A stretch of 64,000 nucleotides of DNA from Deltaproteobacteria bacterium (GCA_017992605.1 JAGOOG010000008.1:34989-98988); one strand, 5' to 3'; positions 42,169 through 52,740 are shown, counted from the stretch's first letter. Made by a program: numbers and translations. The notes: generated by a model from the sequence alone, not told the origin.

Positions 42169-43224
42169 ATGTTTTTTGAGAAAAATCTGCTGGGCCTGGA
42201 TATCGGGTCACAGTCCATCAAGATGGTGGACATCGAGAAGACACGGAGCGGTTACCAGCTCAAGGCCTTGGGACTTGGCCTGATCCCTGCCGAGTGCATC
42301 GTCGACAAGGACATCATGGACAACGAGACGGTGGTGGATACGGTCAAGAACCTGCGGGAAAACCTGAAGGTCCGTGCTCGCGGGAGCGCTACTGCCATAT
42401 CCGGTCACTCCGTGATCGTGAAGAAGGCCGAGCTGCCCCTGATGAGCGAGGGCGAGCTCAGGCAGACACTCCCCATCGAGGCCGAACAGTACATACCCTT
42501 TGACATGAACGATGTCTACCTGGACACCTTCATTCTCGGGGAGAGCATTGAGCGTTCCGACATGATGGATGTCCTCTTCGTGGCCGCCAAGAGGGAGCTC
42601 GTCGATGAGTATGCATCTGCAGTGAGAAATGCAGGCCTGAAACCCATGCTCATCGACATCGACGTGTTCTCCCTCGAGACCATGTACGAGGTCAACTACC
42701 CCGATGCCCCCGAATCCATCGTTGCGCTCGTCGATGCCGGGGCATCCATGATTAACGTCAATGTCATCAAGGACGGCATGTCAATCTTCGCCCGCGACAT
42801 CTCCATGGGCGGCCGACAGCTCACCGAAAGGATCCAGCGGGAGTTCAACGTGAGCTTCGAGCGGGCCGAGAACATCAAGACCGGCGCGAACATCGAGGGC
42901 ATTGACCTCGAGAAGATCAACTACATCTTCAAGATGGCCGCAGAAACCTACGTCCAGGAGATCAGGAGGACACTGGACTTTTTCCTGTCCACCATGGTCA
43001 ACGAGAATATCGAGAAGATCTACATGAGCGGAGGCTCCAGCAGGATACCCGGTCTCGTCAAGCTGCTGGAGAAACAGATGGAGATCCCTGTGGAGATGGT
43101 CAACCCGTTCAACAACATCAAATGGGACGACCGGATATTCGATCCGGAATACATGGCCTATATCGCACCACAGATGGCTGTGGCTGTGGGCCTTGCATTA
43201 AGGAGGGCCGACTATAAATGGTAA
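42169..43224 (+). CDS. pilM: Type IV pilus assembly protein PilM
   Basis: 351 residues, an actin/FtsA-like cytosolic ATP-binding protein. The start LGLDIGSQSIKMVDIEK is the family's phosphate 1 loop, with ALVDAGASMINVNVI and KIYMSGGSSRIPGL as the later nucleotide-site segments. PilM binds the short cytosolic tail of PilN and joins the inner-membrane alignment complex. Its stop overlaps pilN by seven bases. Confidence 0.93.
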   Translation: MFFEKNLLGLDIGSQSIKMVDIEKTRSGYQLKALGLGLIPAECIVDKDIMDNETVVDTVKNLRENLKVRARGSATAISGHSVIVKKAELPLMSEGELRQTLPIEAEQYIPFDMNDVYLDTFILGESIERSDMMDVLFVAAKRELVDEYASAVRNAGLKPMLIDIDVFSLETMYEVNYPDAPESIVALVDAGASMINVNVIKDGMSIFARDISMGGRQLTERIQREFNVSFERAENIKTGANIEGIDLEKINYIFKMAAETYVQEIRRTLDFFLSTMVNENIEKIYMSGGSSRIPGLVKLLEKQMEIPVEMVNPFNNIKWDDRIFDPEYMAYIAPQMAVAVGLALRRADYKW

Positions 43225-43751
43225 AGGTCAATCTCTTACCCATACGAGTAGAACTGAGGAAAAAGGCCCTGGTGGAGCACCTGATCCTCCTTATGCTCTG
43301 CATCGCGCTGGCGCTCATCGGAGCATACTTTGTCCAGCACGCCATCACGCAGCAGAGGGAAGCCCTGAAGCAGGAAGTTGCGGACACCAAGGTGGAGATC
43401 AAGAGACTTACCGCCGAGGCCGGTGAGATCGAAAAATTCAAACAGCAGAAGCAGGAACTGGAACGGAAGCTCGACGTGATCCGGGAACTCAATGCTCAGA
43501 AAACAGGTCCCGTGGAGATGCTCGACGAGTTGAGCCTCATCATCCCCGAGAAGGCATGGCTCTCCTCCATTACCAACAAGGGCGCTACCATCGTTCTCGA
43601 GGGATCGGCCGTTGACAACACGACGATAGCGACCTTCATGAAGCAGCTCCAGGCATCGAAGCATTTCGATAACGTTACCCTGGTCCTCTCGAAACAGGAA
43701 TCAGGCGCCCAGAAGTTTTCCATCACCTGCAAGATCAAGCTGACGACCTGA
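43218..43751 (+). CDS. pilN: Type IV pilus assembly protein PilN
   Basis: 177 residues. The conserved PilM-binding tail VNLLPIR is at residues 3-9. One membrane helix (about 23-42) and a coiled coil (about 45-90: EVADTKVEIKRLTAEAGEIE) precede a small periplasmic ferredoxin-like domain. It pairs with PilO. The start lies inside the last codons of pilM. Confidence 0.92.
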   Translation: MVKVNLLPIRVELRKKALVEHLILLMLCIALALIGAYFVQHAITQQREALKQEVADTKVEIKRLTAEAGEIEKFKQQKQELERKLDVIRELNAQKTGPVEMLDELSLIIPEKAWLSSITNKGATIVLEGSAVDNTTIATFMKQLQASKHFDNVTLVLSKQESGAQKFSITCKIKLTT

Positions 43752-43759
43752 GGTGGATA

Positions 43760-44383
43760 ATGGATAAGATAATAGACACAATACTCAGGCAGAAGCCTCT
43801 TATCAAGGTGCTTGTCCTGGTAGTCATCCTTGGAGCGATCATCGGACTCTACTGGCAATTCTTGTACAGACCGGTACAGGCTGAAATCAAGGCCATCGAG
43901 CCAGAGCTGAACCAGCTCAAGGCAGAACTCGCCGCCAAGAAGGAAATCGTCAAGGAAAAGGACAGGTACATCGCCGAACTTGAAGAGACCAGGGCAAAGC
44001 TGTACGTTGCATTGAAGCAGCTCCCTGACAAGAGCGAGATACCCACCCTTCTGGAGAACGTCTCCTCTCTGGGTACAGCCGCCGGCCTCCAGTTCAAGCT
44101 CTTCAAACCTATGCCGGAGATCGCCAAGAACTTCTATGCGGAGATCCCGGTGGACATCCAGGTTGACGGTAAATACCGGGATGTCGTGAACTTCTTTGAC
44201 AGCGTCTCCAAGATGCCCAGGATAGTCAATATCGTGGACATCAAGATAGGCAATCCAAAGAGGGACGCCGGAGGCGGTATCCTGCTGAGCACCTCGTGCA
44301 ATGCGGTCACCTACAAATTCATCGAGGGTGCCCCGATCGAAACGGCCGCCACAAACGATAAGAAAAAGGAGGAGAAGAAATGA
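43760..44383 (+). CDS. pilO: Type IV pilus assembly protein PilO
   Basis: 207 residues with one membrane helix (about 15-32), a coiled coil (about 35-80) and a periplasmic domain containing VDIQVDGKYRDVVNFFDSV, the usual PilO core. A Lys-rich tail ends the chain. It forms a heterodimer with PilN. Its stop overlaps pilP by four bases (ATGA). Confidence 0.92.
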   Translation: MDKIIDTILRQKPLIKVLVLVVILGAIIGLYWQFLYRPVQAEIKAIEPELNQLKAELAAKKEIVKEKDRYIAELEETRAKLYVALKQLPDKSEIPTLLENVSSLGTAAGLQFKLFKPMPEIAKNFYAEIPVDIQVDGKYRDVVNFFDSVSKMPRIVNIVDIKIGNPKRDAGGGILLSTSCNAVTYKFIEGAPIETAATNDKKKEEKK

Positions 44384-44901
44384 ACAGGATTCTCCCTTCT
44401 CTCCTCGTCATAGGTCTTTCTCTGGTCCTCACATCATGCGGTCCGGACAGGCAGCCGGCCTCCACGGCGGCCACGGCTCAGCAGCCGGTGGTCTCCAAGA
44501 AGGCGGAAGTGGTGAAACCGGTGCTGGCCCAGGAGGAAGAACAGAAGAAACCCGCCTACCAGGTGATCGGCATCCGTGACCCGTTCCAGCCGTTCTCAGG
44601 GATCAATCCCCTGGATTCCGCCATGGGCGGTTTATCGGGCGATCCTCTCCAGAGACTGTCCGTCGCCCAGGTGTACCTCGTCGGCGTAATCCTCGGCAAG
44701 CAGAACAGGGCCCTCATCCAGGACACGTCGGGAATGGGATACATCGTCACCGAGGGAACGCTGGTGGGTGAGAACAACGGGATCGTCACCAAGGTAACCA
44801 AGGATTCCGTCACCGTGAAACAGCACTTCAAAGACTACATGGGACGCGTAAGTACTCGAGAAGTTGTTTTGGCGCTCAGGAAGGAAGAGGGGGTAAAGTA
44901 G
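44380..44901 (+). CDS. pilP: Type IV pilus lipoprotein PilP
   Basis: 173 residues. The lipobox LTSC gives a lipidated Cys near residue 20, followed by a long disordered Ala/Gln-rich linker. The HR-type domain starts near YQVIGIRDPFQPF. PilP links the PilN/PilO complex to the PilQ secretin. It starts in an ATGA overlap with pilO and precedes pilQ by two bases. Confidence 0.92.
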   Translation: MNRILPSLLVIGLSLVLTSCGPDRQPASTAATAQQPVVSKKAEVVKPVLAQEEEQKKPAYQVIGIRDPFQPFSGINPLDSAMGGLSGDPLQRLSVAQVYLVGVILGKQNRALIQDTSGMGYIVTEGTLVGENNGIVTKVTKDSVTVKQHFKDYMGRVSTREVVLALRKEEGVK

Positions 44902-44903
44902 TT

Positions 44904-46745
44904 ATGAAGAAAGATACCATCCTAGCATTCATAATCATAGTCGGCTTAGTGGTCCTGCCGCCGGCCGCTCATGGGTTGAGCATCAAGAGCGTCGACTTCA
45001 TGAATGTGGAGAACAAGTCCAGGCTCCAGATCGGTCTCGACGGGCAGGCAACCTACGATGTGAACAGGGAAGGCTCGAGCGTGGTGCTGCGCATCAACAA
45101 GGCAACCATTCCGGGCCACCTCGCTCGGCCGTACATCACCTCTGAATTCGCAACGGCCATCGAGCAGATCCTTCCCAGACAGTCCAGAGGGGATGTGACC
45201 TTTGACATCGCCATGAAGCAGATGACCCCCTATTTCGTATCCCAGGACAACAACCTCCTGATCATGGACTTCGACATCCCTGCAGAGCTCAGGGGAAAGA
45301 TCCAGGAGACGAAGACGGTCACGCTCAACCAGGCCCCGACGGTAGCCGCCGTCCAGCCGAGATCACCGTCACAGCCCTACATCAAGGGATTAAGCCCCGA
45401 GCCCATTGCCCAAAGCACCATCATAGAGACGGACTTATCACCGAAATACAAGGGGGAACGCATAACCCTGGACTTCCAGAATGCGGACATCCATAACATC
45501 CTCAGGATCATCGCCGATGTCAGCGGATTGAACATCGTGACCTCCGACGAGGTCAAGGGCACCGTCACCATCAGGCTCAAGGATGTCCCCTGGGATCAGG
45601 CCCTCGATGTCGTCCTGGAAAGCAAGGACCTCGACAAGATGGCCATCGGCAACGTCGTGCGCATCGCTCCGGCCAACAAGATCAAGGAGGCACAGGAGCG
45701 CCAGCTTGCATCCAAGAAGACCCAGGAGCAGCTCGAACCCCTGGTCACCTCGGTGATCCCGGTGAATTTCGCCAAGGCGTCCGACATCTCCGGCACCATC
45801 AAGGGCAAGGAGGTCGGTCTGCTCTCCGAACGTGGGAACATCACGGCCGAGAACAGGACGAACGTGCTCATCGTCAAGGATATCCGCAAGAGCGTTGATG
45901 AGATCAATGCCATGGTCAAGAGGCTCGACAAGCCGACCCCCCAGGTCCTCATCTCGGCACGTATCGTCCAGGCCGACACCACCTTCACCAAGGGTCTGGG
46001 CGTCCAGTGGGGGGGCTCTTCAAGGAACCAGTCAGGCAAATACCTGTTCGGCCTTTCAGGCGTCAACACCAGCACCGCTGCGGTTAACCCCTTCGATACA
46101 TCCGTCGTTCCGGGTGGTCGCCCGGGCTGGTCTTCGAACCTGGTACCAACGCCCTCCATGGCGGTGAACTTCCCCACCAACCAGGCCGCCGGATTCGGCG
46201 TATCGGTCGGCAGGCTGGGCAGCACAGCGGTGGCCCTCGACCTGAGGCTCGACATCGGCGAGACGAACGGCAGCGTGAACGTCCTGTCCAGACCGAAGAT
46301 CGTGACCCTCGACAACAAGAAGGCCACCATCCGACAGGGCGAGAAATATCCCTACATCGTCCGTGACGACGAGGGGCAGCTCTCCACGGAACTCAAGGAC
46401 ATCGACCTGGTCCTGGAGGTCACCCCACGGATCGCCTTCGACGGCAGCGTGAACATGGAGGTCAGCGTGAAACGCAACTCGCTGGGCTCGGTCACCAACC
46501 AGCTGGGCGATCCTTCCATCGCGGCCCGCGAGGCCGTGACCGAGGTGCTGGTAAAGAACGGCGAGACCAGCGTCATCGGCGGCATCATCGAGGAAGAGGA
46601 CAGGGACAACGTTTCCCAGGTCCCCATGCTGGGCAACATCCCCGTCTTGGGATATCTCTTCAAAGGGACTACGAAGGAAAAGACCAAGAAGGAACTCCTG
46701 ATCTTCATAACACCACAGATCCTGGAACCCCTTGCCCTCAAGTAG
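44904..46745 (+). CDS. pilQ: Type IV pilus secretin PilQ
   Basis: 613 residues with a signal peptide ending near PAAHG. One AMIN domain (about 24-120) is followed by a short linker, the STN/N0 domain (about 185-260: ITLDFQNADIHNILRIIADV), an N1 repeat and the secretin barrel (about 350-613), which ends with the family signature VIGGIIEEEDRDNVSQVP and LGYLFKG. PilQ forms the outer-membrane gate for the pilus. It is shorter than PilQ proteins with several AMIN domains. Confidence 0.94.
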   Translation: MKKDTILAFIIIVGLVVLPPAAHGLSIKSVDFMNVENKSRLQIGLDGQATYDVNREGSSVVLRINKATIPGHLARPYITSEFATAIEQILPRQSRGDVTFDIAMKQMTPYFVSQDNNLLIMDFDIPAELRGKIQETKTVTLNQAPTVAAVQPRSPSQPYIKGLSPEPIAQSTIIETDLSPKYKGERITLDFQNADIHNILRIIADVSGLNIVTSDEVKGTVTIRLKDVPWDQALDVVLESKDLDKMAIGNVVRIAPANKIKEAQERQLASKKTQEQLEPLVTSVIPVNFAKASDISGTIKGKEVGLLSERGNITAENRTNVLIVKDIRKSVDEINAMVKRLDKPTPQVLISARIVQADTTFTKGLGVQWGGSSRNQSGKYLFGLSGVNTSTAAVNPFDTSVVPGGRPGWSSNLVPTPSMAVNFPTNQAAGFGVSVGRLGSTAVALDLRLDIGETNGSVNVLSRPKIVTLDNKKATIRQGEKYPYIVRDDEGQLSTELKDIDLVLEVTPRIAFDGSVNMEVSVKRNSLGSVTNQLGDPSIAAREAVTEVLVKNGETSVIGGIIEEEDRDNVSQVPMLGNIPVLGYLFKGTTKEKTKKELLIFITPQILEPLALK

Positions 46746-46770
46746 CTCCCTCCAGCCATGACCTGAGCCG

Positions 46771-46806
46771 GAGCCCCTGCCCGCACGTGCAGGGGCTCTT
46801 CTCTTT
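46771..46806 (+). terminator. Intrinsic terminator after pilQ
   Basis: GAGCCCCTGC and GCAGGGGCTC form a 10-bp stem with an 8-base loop, then TTCTCTTT. It closes the pilMNOPQ transcript. Confidence 0.85.
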
Positions 46807-46897
46807 CGGTCATGCCCTGCATGCAGATACGGGCCCGGCCATCCTCGTCGCACCGCGCACGAGCGACCCTGCACCGTTCTCCGGGGAGATTACGTAA

Positions 46898-46927
46898 TTG
46901 ACAGACGGCTCTGAGAGTTACTATATG
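46898..46927 (+). promoter_or_regulatory. Sigma-70-type promoter for the TPR-ftsH operon
   Basis: TTGACA (46898-46903) and TATATG (46922-46927) are 18 bases apart, about 30 bases before ATG 46958. AGGAGGG at 46940-46946 is the ribosome site. Confidence 0.65.
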
Positions 46928-46957
46928 TGAGCTATCGATCAGGAGGGTGAGCTATTC

Positions 46958-47611
46958 ATGGCACGAATGACACGGAAAGAACTCCTCAATGAACCGGACG
47001 AATTTGTCGCGACCACCAGCAGCGCCCTGGTATGGATCAAGGAACACCCGGCGCAATTCGCCGTAGGGGCCATTGTCCTGCTGTGTATCCTGGCGAGCGG
47101 GTACGGCTTCTACTACTGGAAGACATCCAGGGATTACAACGCGATGAATGCACTGCTCAAGGCAACCGATGATTCCCAGCAGACGATCAAGGTGATGGAG
47201 GATTACTCGGGGACCAAGGCGGAGGATCTCGCAATACTGAGGCTTGCACGCATGTCCTACGACCAGGGCGATTATGCCAAAGCGCTGTCCCATGCGGGTG
47301 ATTTTCTTGACGGCTGGGGCCGCAGGGACATGTTCCACTGGCAGGCTGCCATGATCGTCGCCAGCAGCCGCATCAACCAGAAGGAGCCGGCGAAGGCCAT
47401 GCCCCTGCTGGATGAATGCATAGCGTCCGCAGCCGGGGATATCAAGGACCAGGCCCTGCTCCTCAAGGCATCCGTCCTGATATCCCAGGGAAAAGACCAG
47501 GAGGCGAGGCAGACATTGAGTGCAGTATCAGACAATTACCGGGAGCTCGCGAAAACGATGCTCGCCTCCACAGGGAAAGGGCCGGCGGCCAAGGCTACCG
47601 TGCATCAGTGA
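46958..47611 (+). CDS. Membrane-anchored tetratricopeptide-like protein (YfgM-like)
   Basis: 217 residues. A cytosolic N-terminus of about 32 residues, one membrane helix (about 33-52: [20 protein letters not shown]), then TPR-like helical pairs (about 60-200; [20 protein letters not shown]). This layout is that of YfgM/Tol-type ancillary proteins that work with the Sec translocon or envelope folding. It starts the ftsH operon, seven bases before ftsH. A direct role with FtsH is inferred from position only. Confidence 0.7.
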   Translation: MARMTRKELLNEPDEFVATTSSALVWIKEHPAQFAVGAIVLLCILASGYGFYYWKTSRDYNAMNALLKATDDSQQTIKVMEDYSGTKAEDLAILRLARMSYDQGDYAKALSHAGDFLDGWGRRDMFHWQAAMIVASSRINQKEPAKAMPLLDECIASAAGDIKDQALLLKASVLISQGKDQEARQTLSAVSDNYRELAKTMLASTGKGPAAKATVHQ

Positions 47612-47618
47612 GCAGGAG

Positions 47619-49427
47619 ATGAACTCAAACACCAGCATGATGAAGACGGTGGCGTTGTGGGTAGTCATAGCGCTCATCGGGGTAATGCTCTTCCACCTCT
47701 TCAACACCCAGCCCGCAAAACAGGCATCATCGCTTTCTTTCAGCGAGTTTCTCCAGGTGCTGGAAAAAGGCCAGGTGAAAGAGGTCACCATTCAGGGCAG
47801 TGATATCAAGGGGACCTTGGCAGAAGGCAAATCATTCACCACCTATGCCCCGGAAGACCCGAGGCTCGTGGAGCGGCTCACCGAGAAGAACGTCTCCATC
47901 ACTGCCAAACCCAAGGACGAATCTCCCTGGTACCTCTCCGCCCTCATATCGTGGATTCCCATGCTGCTCCTCATCGGCGTCTGGATCCTGTTCATGAGGC
48001 AGATGCAGTCCGGCGGCACCAAGGCCATGAGCTTCGGCCGCAGCAAGGCCCGGCTCATGACCCAGGACAAGATGAAGGTCACCTTCGCGGACGTGGCAGG
48101 GGTCGACGAGGCGAAGGAAGAACTCGAGGAGATCATTGAATTCCTCAAGGAGCCGAAGAGATTCACCTCCCTGGGCGGCAGGATCCCGAAGGGCGTACTG
48201 CTGCTGGGCCCCCCGGGTACGGGGAAGACCCTCCTGGCAAAGGCCGTGGCCGGAGAGGCTGGGGTGCCTTTCTTCAGCATGTCAGGCTCGGACTTCGTCG
48301 AGATGTTCGTCGGCGTCGGGGCTTCCCGGGTCCGTGATCTCTTTGCCCAGGGAAAGCAGCACGCCCCATGCATCATCTTCATCGACGAGATCGATGCCGT
48401 GGGAAGGCACCGCGGGGCAGGACTCGGCGGGGGCCACGACGAACGGGAGCAGACCCTGAACCAGCTCCTGGTGGAGATGGACGGGTTTGAATCCAACGAA
48501 GGCGTCATCCTCATGGCGGCGACCAACCGCCCGGACGTTCTGGACCCTGCACTGCTCAGGCCGGGGAGGTTCGACCGTCAGGTGGTGGTGGCGAGCCCGG
48601 ACGTCAAGGGCAGGGAGGGGATTCTCAAGGTGCACAGCCGCAACATCCCCCTGGCCGACGACATCAACATGGCGACCCTCGCCAAGGCAACCCCGGGCTT
48701 CTCGGGTGCGGACCTCTCCAACCTGGTGAACGAGGCGGCGCTCCTGGCGGCCCGAAGGAAGCGCACCAAGGTGTCCATGGAGGACATGGAACAGGCCAAG
48801 GACAAGGTCCTCATGGGTGTTGAACGCAAGAGCATGGTCATCTCCGAAGAGGAGAAGAAGACCACGGCCTACCATGAGGCGGGCCACGCACTCGTGGCCA
48901 AGAAGCTGCCCAATGCCGACCCGGTGTACAAGGTGAGCATCATACCCCGGGGACGCGCCATGGGCATCACCCAGCAGCTACCCCTCGACGACAGGCACAC
49001 CTACAGCAAGGACTTCCTCCTTGCCACGATCTCCGTGCTCATGGGAGGGAGGGCTGCCGAAGAGCTTGTCCTGGGACACCTGACCACCGGGGCGGGAAAC
49101 GATATCGAGCGTGCCACGGACATGGCCAGGCACATGGTCACCGAATGGGGCATGAGCAGCCTGGGTCCACTGAGCTTCGGCAAGGTGGAGCAGGAGATGT
49201 TCCTGGGCAGGGAGATCTCCAAGAGGGTGGATTACAGTGAGCTGACAGCCCAGAAAATCGACAATGAGGTGAAGACCATCATCATGGAATGCTACGCCAA
49301 GACACGTTCCATAGTCGAATCGAATCTGGATTCCCTGCACAAGATAGCCCGGACCCTGCTGGAGAAAGAGGTTCTCGATGGCTCGGAGATCGACAGAATC
49401 GTTGAGGAAGGGGCTGCCGCAGGCTAG
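47619..49427 (+). CDS. ftsH: ATP-dependent zinc metalloprotease FtsH
   Basis: 602 residues from ATG 47619; ATG 47637 is also possible because AGGAG lies directly against the first. Two membrane helices (about 8-25 and 105-125) flank the small periplasmic domain. Walker A is GPPGTGKT (about 196-204), Walker [16 protein letters not shown], the arginine region [10 protein letters not shown], and the zinc-protease motif HEAGH near residue 419. FtsH degrades membrane and short-lived cytosolic proteins such as LpxC. The last 50 bases overlap folP. Confidence 0.95.
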   Translation: MNSNTSMMKTVALWVVIALIGVMLFHLFNTQPAKQASSLSFSEFLQVLEKGQVKEVTIQGSDIKGTLAEGKSFTTYAPEDPRLVERLTEKNVSITAKPKDESPWYLSALISWIPMLLLIGVWILFMRQMQSGGTKAMSFGRSKARLMTQDKMKVTFADVAGVDEAKEELEEIIEFLKEPKRFTSLGGRIPKGVLLLGPPGTGKTLLAKAVAGEAGVPFFSMSGSDFVEMFVGVGASRVRDLFAQGKQHAPCIIFIDEIDAVGRHRGAGLGGGHDEREQTLNQLLVEMDGFESNEGVILMAATNRPDVLDPALLRPGRFDRQVVVASPDVKGREGILKVHSRNIPLADDINMATLAKATPGFSGADLSNLVNEAALLAARRKRTKVSMEDMEQAKDKVLMGVERKSMVISEEEKKTTAYHEAGHALVAKKLPNADPVYKVSIIPRGRAMGITQQLPLDDRHTYSKDFLLATISVLMGGRAAEELVLGHLTTGAGNDIERATDMARHMVTEWGMSSLGPLSFGKVEQEMFLGREISKRVDYSELTAQKIDNEVKTIIMECYAKTRSIVESNLDSLHKIARTLLEKEVLDGSEIDRIVEEGAAAG

Positions 49428-50598
49428 GCTGCTCTTCCGGGCGGACCAGTCGTGCCTGCTCGGATGCGGTGTCGATCCGGCCTCCCTTGACTACCTCACG
49501 CCGAAACTCAGCCACGTGAATCTCCTGGTCAGGGGCGTCAAGCTCTATGCCGCCAATATCCTCAAGCAGGGCATGCTCTCCATCGGAGGGGACGTGGCGG
49601 TCCACCGTCACGTCATATCGGGGAAGACCGAGACCTCCGACTGTGTGATCATGGGAGACCTCAGACACTTCCGCCTCCTCATCGAGAAGCTGAGGCTCCA
49701 GCCCGGACTGGAACCCCTTGCCGAGAGCATCCGCATCCAGGTTTTCCCTGCGCAGGGAACTCTGGAAATGTCCCTGTGCCGCACTCCCTCGACATGGACC
49801 GAGCTCCCGGTCATCATGGGAATCCTCAACGTCACCCCTGACTCCTTTTCCGACGGAGGCAGATACCTGGACCCCGAAGCGGCCCTGAACCATGCCCTCG
49901 ACATGGTGCGCCACGGTGCAGAGATCATCGATGTCGGCGGGGAATCATCGCGGCCGGGGGCACAGGCCGTCCCGCCGGGAGAAGAGATGCGCAGGGTCAT
50001 TCCCGTCATCGAGCAGCTGGCCCGCGCCGTGAGCACCCCCATCAGCATCGACACCACGAGGGCCGACGTTGCCCGGGAGGCACTCAAGGCAGGAGCGACC
50101 ATGATCAACGACATAACGGCCCTGCGGGGAGACCCCGCCATGATGGATCTGGCCAGGGAGAGCGGCTGCGGGGTGGTCCTCATGCACATGCGCGGTGATC
50201 CACGGACCATGCAGTCGGACACCGCCTATCAGGACGTCGTCTCGGACATCTATGCCTTCCTTGACGAACGGATCGAGGTGTGCCTGGATGCAGGGATCGC
50301 ACCCGACTCGATCATCGCCGACCCGGGCATCGGATTCGGCAAGGATGTCCGGGGCAACCTCCGGCTCCTGCGCCAAATCTCGGAGTTCAGGTCCCTGCAG
50401 GTCCCCATCCTAGTAGGGCATTCGAGAAAATCATTCATCTCAAAGGTCCTGGGTGAAGGGGTCGACCATTCGGACGAGGGGACCGACGCGGTCACCGCCT
50501 GGGCGGCCGTCAACGGCGCAGACCTGGTGCGCGTCCATGACTGCCTCCGTGCCCGCCGGGTCAGGAGCATGATCCGATCCATCGAGGTGGCCACGTGA
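49378..50598 (+). CDS. folP: Dihydropteroate synthase with N-terminal extension
   Basis: 406 residues. From about residue 142 the DHPS barrel is clear: [50 protein letters not shown] and [10 protein letters not shown]. It joins pABA to pterin diphosphate in folate synthesis. The first about 140 residues are an extra domain ([20 protein letters not shown] and [18 protein letters not shown]), as seen in some deltaproteobacterial FolP; its role is unknown. ATG 49378, with GAGG six bases upstream, lies 50 bases inside ftsH; TTG 49402 is an alternative. It overlaps acpS by four bases. Confidence 0.9.
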   Translation: MARRSTESLRKGLPQARLLFRADQSCLLGCGVDPASLDYLTPKLSHVNLLVRGVKLYAANILKQGMLSIGGDVAVHRHVISGKTETSDCVIMGDLRHFRLLIEKLRLQPGLEPLAESIRIQVFPAQGTLEMSLCRTPSTWTELPVIMGILNVTPDSFSDGGRYLDPEAALNHALDMVRHGAEIIDVGGESSRPGAQAVPPGEEMRRVIPVIEQLARAVSTPISIDTTRADVAREALKAGATMINDITALRGDPAMMDLARESGCGVVLMHMRGDPRTMQSDTAYQDVVSDIYAFLDERIEVCLDAGIAPDSIIADPGIGFGKDVRGNLRLLRQISEFRSLQVPILVGHSRKSFISKVLGEGVDHSDEGTDAVTAWAAVNGADLVRVHDCLRARRVRSMIRSIEVAT

Positions 50599-50972
50599 TC
50601 GCGGGCATCGGGATCGACATCGTGGACATAGCGCGCATCGAAGCCCTTCTGAACAGGTACGGCATGCGGTTCCTTCGGCGCATCCTTTCCGCCGAGGAGA
50701 TCTCTTTCTGCGCGGGCAGACACGACGCCGCTTCGTGCGTTGCCGGGCGGTTTGCGGTCAAGGAGGCCGCATTCAAGGCACTGTCGATGGGGAGATCGTC
50801 CGGGATCGCCTTCAAGGACATCGTGGTGGACGCGGCCGGCGGCGCACCCCGTCTGACACTTGCAGGCAGGGCGCTCGCCAGGGCCTCCGGGTTGGGCGTC
50901 AGCAGGTCTCTCGTGAGCATATCTCACGACCATGGTTGCGCCGTTGCCATCGTGATCCTGGAGACCGCATGA
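50595..50972 (+). CDS. acpS: Holo-[acyl-carrier-protein] synthase
   Basis: 125 residues, the normal length. It transfers 4'-phosphopantetheine from CoA to ACP. The Mg-binding Asp is in GIGIDIVDIARIE and the Glu in RFAVKEAAFKAL; the end has SISHDHGCAVAIVI. It starts at GTG 50595 in a GTGA overlap with folP and its stop overlaps tsaE by four bases. Confidence 0.93.
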   Translation: MIAGIGIDIVDIARIEALLNRYGMRFLRRILSAEEISFCAGRHDAASCVAGRFAVKEAAFKALSMGRSSGIAFKDIVVDAAGGAPRLTLAGRALARASGLGVSRSLVSISHDHGCAVAIVILETA

Positions 50973-51418
50973 GACGTGTGTTTACAACCACTTCTCCGGA
51001 AGAAACCCTTGCCCTGGGTGAACGGATCGGGTCTCTGCTCGACGGCGGGGAGATCATTCTCCTGAACGGTGAACTGGGTGCAGGCAAGACCCTGCTCGCC
51101 AGAGGCATCGTCCAGGGTATGTGGCCGGCCCCCCAGACCAGGGTGGTCAGTCCCAGTTTCACCCTGGTGAACATCTACAACGCGAGGCTTGACATAATTC
51201 ATGTAGATCTCTATAGGCTAGACTCTGAAGAAATAGCCCATCTCGGGTTGGAAGACTACATGGACAGGGACCATGTTCTGATCGTAGAATGGGCTGAACG
51301 GGCGTGCGGCTTCTTCAGGGGTGCAACGGTGGATGTCGTCATCACTCACGCAGGGGAAAGTTCCCGGGATATCCTTATCTCCACCGGACTCCCCCGGATG
51401 GAAGCATTGGCCGGATGA
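50969..51418 (+). CDS. tsaE: tRNA threonylcarbamoyladenosine biosynthesis ATPase TsaE
   Basis: 149 residues from ATG 50969. Walker A is GELGAGKT, followed by SPSFTLVNIY and the Walker B-like HVDLYRLDSEE and VLIVEWAER, all TsaE marks. It works with TsaB and TsaD to make t6A37. The partner genes are not in the window; MtaB (34273) acts on the same modified base. It starts in an ATGA overlap with acpS. Confidence 0.92.
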   Translation: MRRVFTTTSPEETLALGERIGSLLDGGEIILLNGELGAGKTLLARGIVQGMWPAPQTRVVSPSFTLVNIYNARLDIIHVDLYRLDSEEIAHLGLEDYMDRDHVLIVEWAERACGFFRGATVDVVITHAGESSRDILISTGLPRMEALAG

Positions 51419-51507
51419 TTCAGCCCCGTCTCCCTTTACTTCCATGAAGATCCCGGGTGGGCTTATATTCAAGTGGACCACACATCCTTGGTGAGAGGTG
51501 AATCGGC

Positions 51508-52740
51508 ATGGGGATCATCGTTCAGAAGTACGGCGGCACATCCGTCGGCTCCCTGGAAAAGATCAAGTTCGTTGCGAACAAGGTTGCCACGAGGTATCAC
51601 GAGGGTCATGACGTGGCGGTCGTGCTGTCCGCCATGTCGGGAGAGACGGACAAGCTCATCAGGCTCGCCAAGGAAATCTCCCCCTCCCCCGATCCCCGCG
51701 AGATGGACGTCATCGTTGCCACGGGCGAACAGGTGAGCATAGCCCTGCTCGCCATGGCGCTCAAGGACATCGGTGTTCCCGCCCGTTCGCTGCTCGGGTT
51801 CCAGATCGGGATAAAGACGGATGACACATTCATGAAAGCCAGAATCATGGATATCGATACAAAGGCATTGAGAAAGGCATTTGCCGCGAGAGAGGTCGCC
51901 GTTGTGGCGGGTTTCCAGGGCGTCACCGGTAGCATGGACATCACCACCCTCGGGAGAGGCGGATCGGACACCTCGGCAGTTGCCCTGGCTGCGGTTCTCG
52001 GGGCCGAATTGTGCGAGATATACACCGATGTCGACGGCGTCTACACCTGTGATCCCAATATCTGCGACAAGGCCCGCAGGCTCGACAGAATCTCCTACGA
52101 CGAGATGCTGGAGATGGCATCCCTCGGTGCGAAGGTTCTCCAGACGCGCTCCGTGGAGTTTGCGAAGAAGTACAATGTTCCCATACTGGTGAAGAGCACC
52201 TTCACCGACCAAGGCGGAACTCTCACCACCCAGGAGGATAGCGAGATGGAAAAGGAAGTCTTATCCGGGATCACCTACGACAAGAACGAGGCGAAGATCA
52301 CCATCCTCGGCGTGCAGGACAAACCGGGAGTGGCGGCCAGGATCTTCTCCCCCCTGTCAGAAAAGAACATCAACGTGGACATGATCATCCAGAACGTATC
52401 AACTGACGGCAAGCTTGCCGACTTGAGCTTCACGGTCACCAAGAGCGATTTCGAAAAGGCCATGTCCATCGTGAAGCAGGTAGCCGGAGAGATCGGCTGC
52501 CGTGACGTGGTGGGAGACCTCTCCATAGCCAAGATATCCATCGTTGGTGTCGGGATGAGGTCCCATGCGGGCGTGGCGTCCAAGATGTTCTCGGCGCTGT
52601 CCCAGGTCGGTATCAACATCCAGATGATCTCCACCTCGGAGATCAAGGTCTCGTGCGTCATCGACGAGAAGTTCATCGAGCTCGGGGTACGGGTGCTCCA
52701 TGAGACATTTGAACTCGACAAGCAAAGGGCTGCAGTTTGA
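51508..52740 (+). CDS. lysC: Aspartate kinase
   Basis: 410 residues, the size of monofunctional aspartokinases with two ACT domains. The kinase core starts IIVQKYGGTSVGSLEKI, with TTLGRGGSDTSAVALA and EIYTDVDGVYTCDPN. ACT domains (about 265-410) include LGVQDKPGVAARIFSPL and SHAGVASKMFSALS with the conserved QMISTSEIKVSCVI. It phosphorylates aspartate for Lys, Met, Thr and Ile synthesis and is usually inhibited by Lys and/or Thr through the ACT domains. Its stop overlaps cimA by four bases. Confidence 0.95.
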   Translation: MGIIVQKYGGTSVGSLEKIKFVANKVATRYHEGHDVAVVLSAMSGETDKLIRLAKEISPSPDPREMDVIVATGEQVSIALLAMALKDIGVPARSLLGFQIGIKTDDTFMKARIMDIDTKALRKAFAAREVAVVAGFQGVTGSMDITTLGRGGSDTSAVALAAVLGAELCEIYTDVDGVYTCDPNICDKARRLDRISYDEMLEMASLGAKVLQTRSVEFAKKYNVPILVKSTFTDQGGTLTTQEDSEMEKEVLSGITYDKNEAKITILGVQDKPGVAARIFSPLSEKNINVDMIIQNVSTDGKLADLSFTVTKSDFEKAMSIVKQVAGEIGCRDVVGDLSIAKISIVGVGMRSHAGVASKMFSALSQVGINIQMISTSEIKVSCVIDEKFIELGVRVLHETFELDKQRAAV

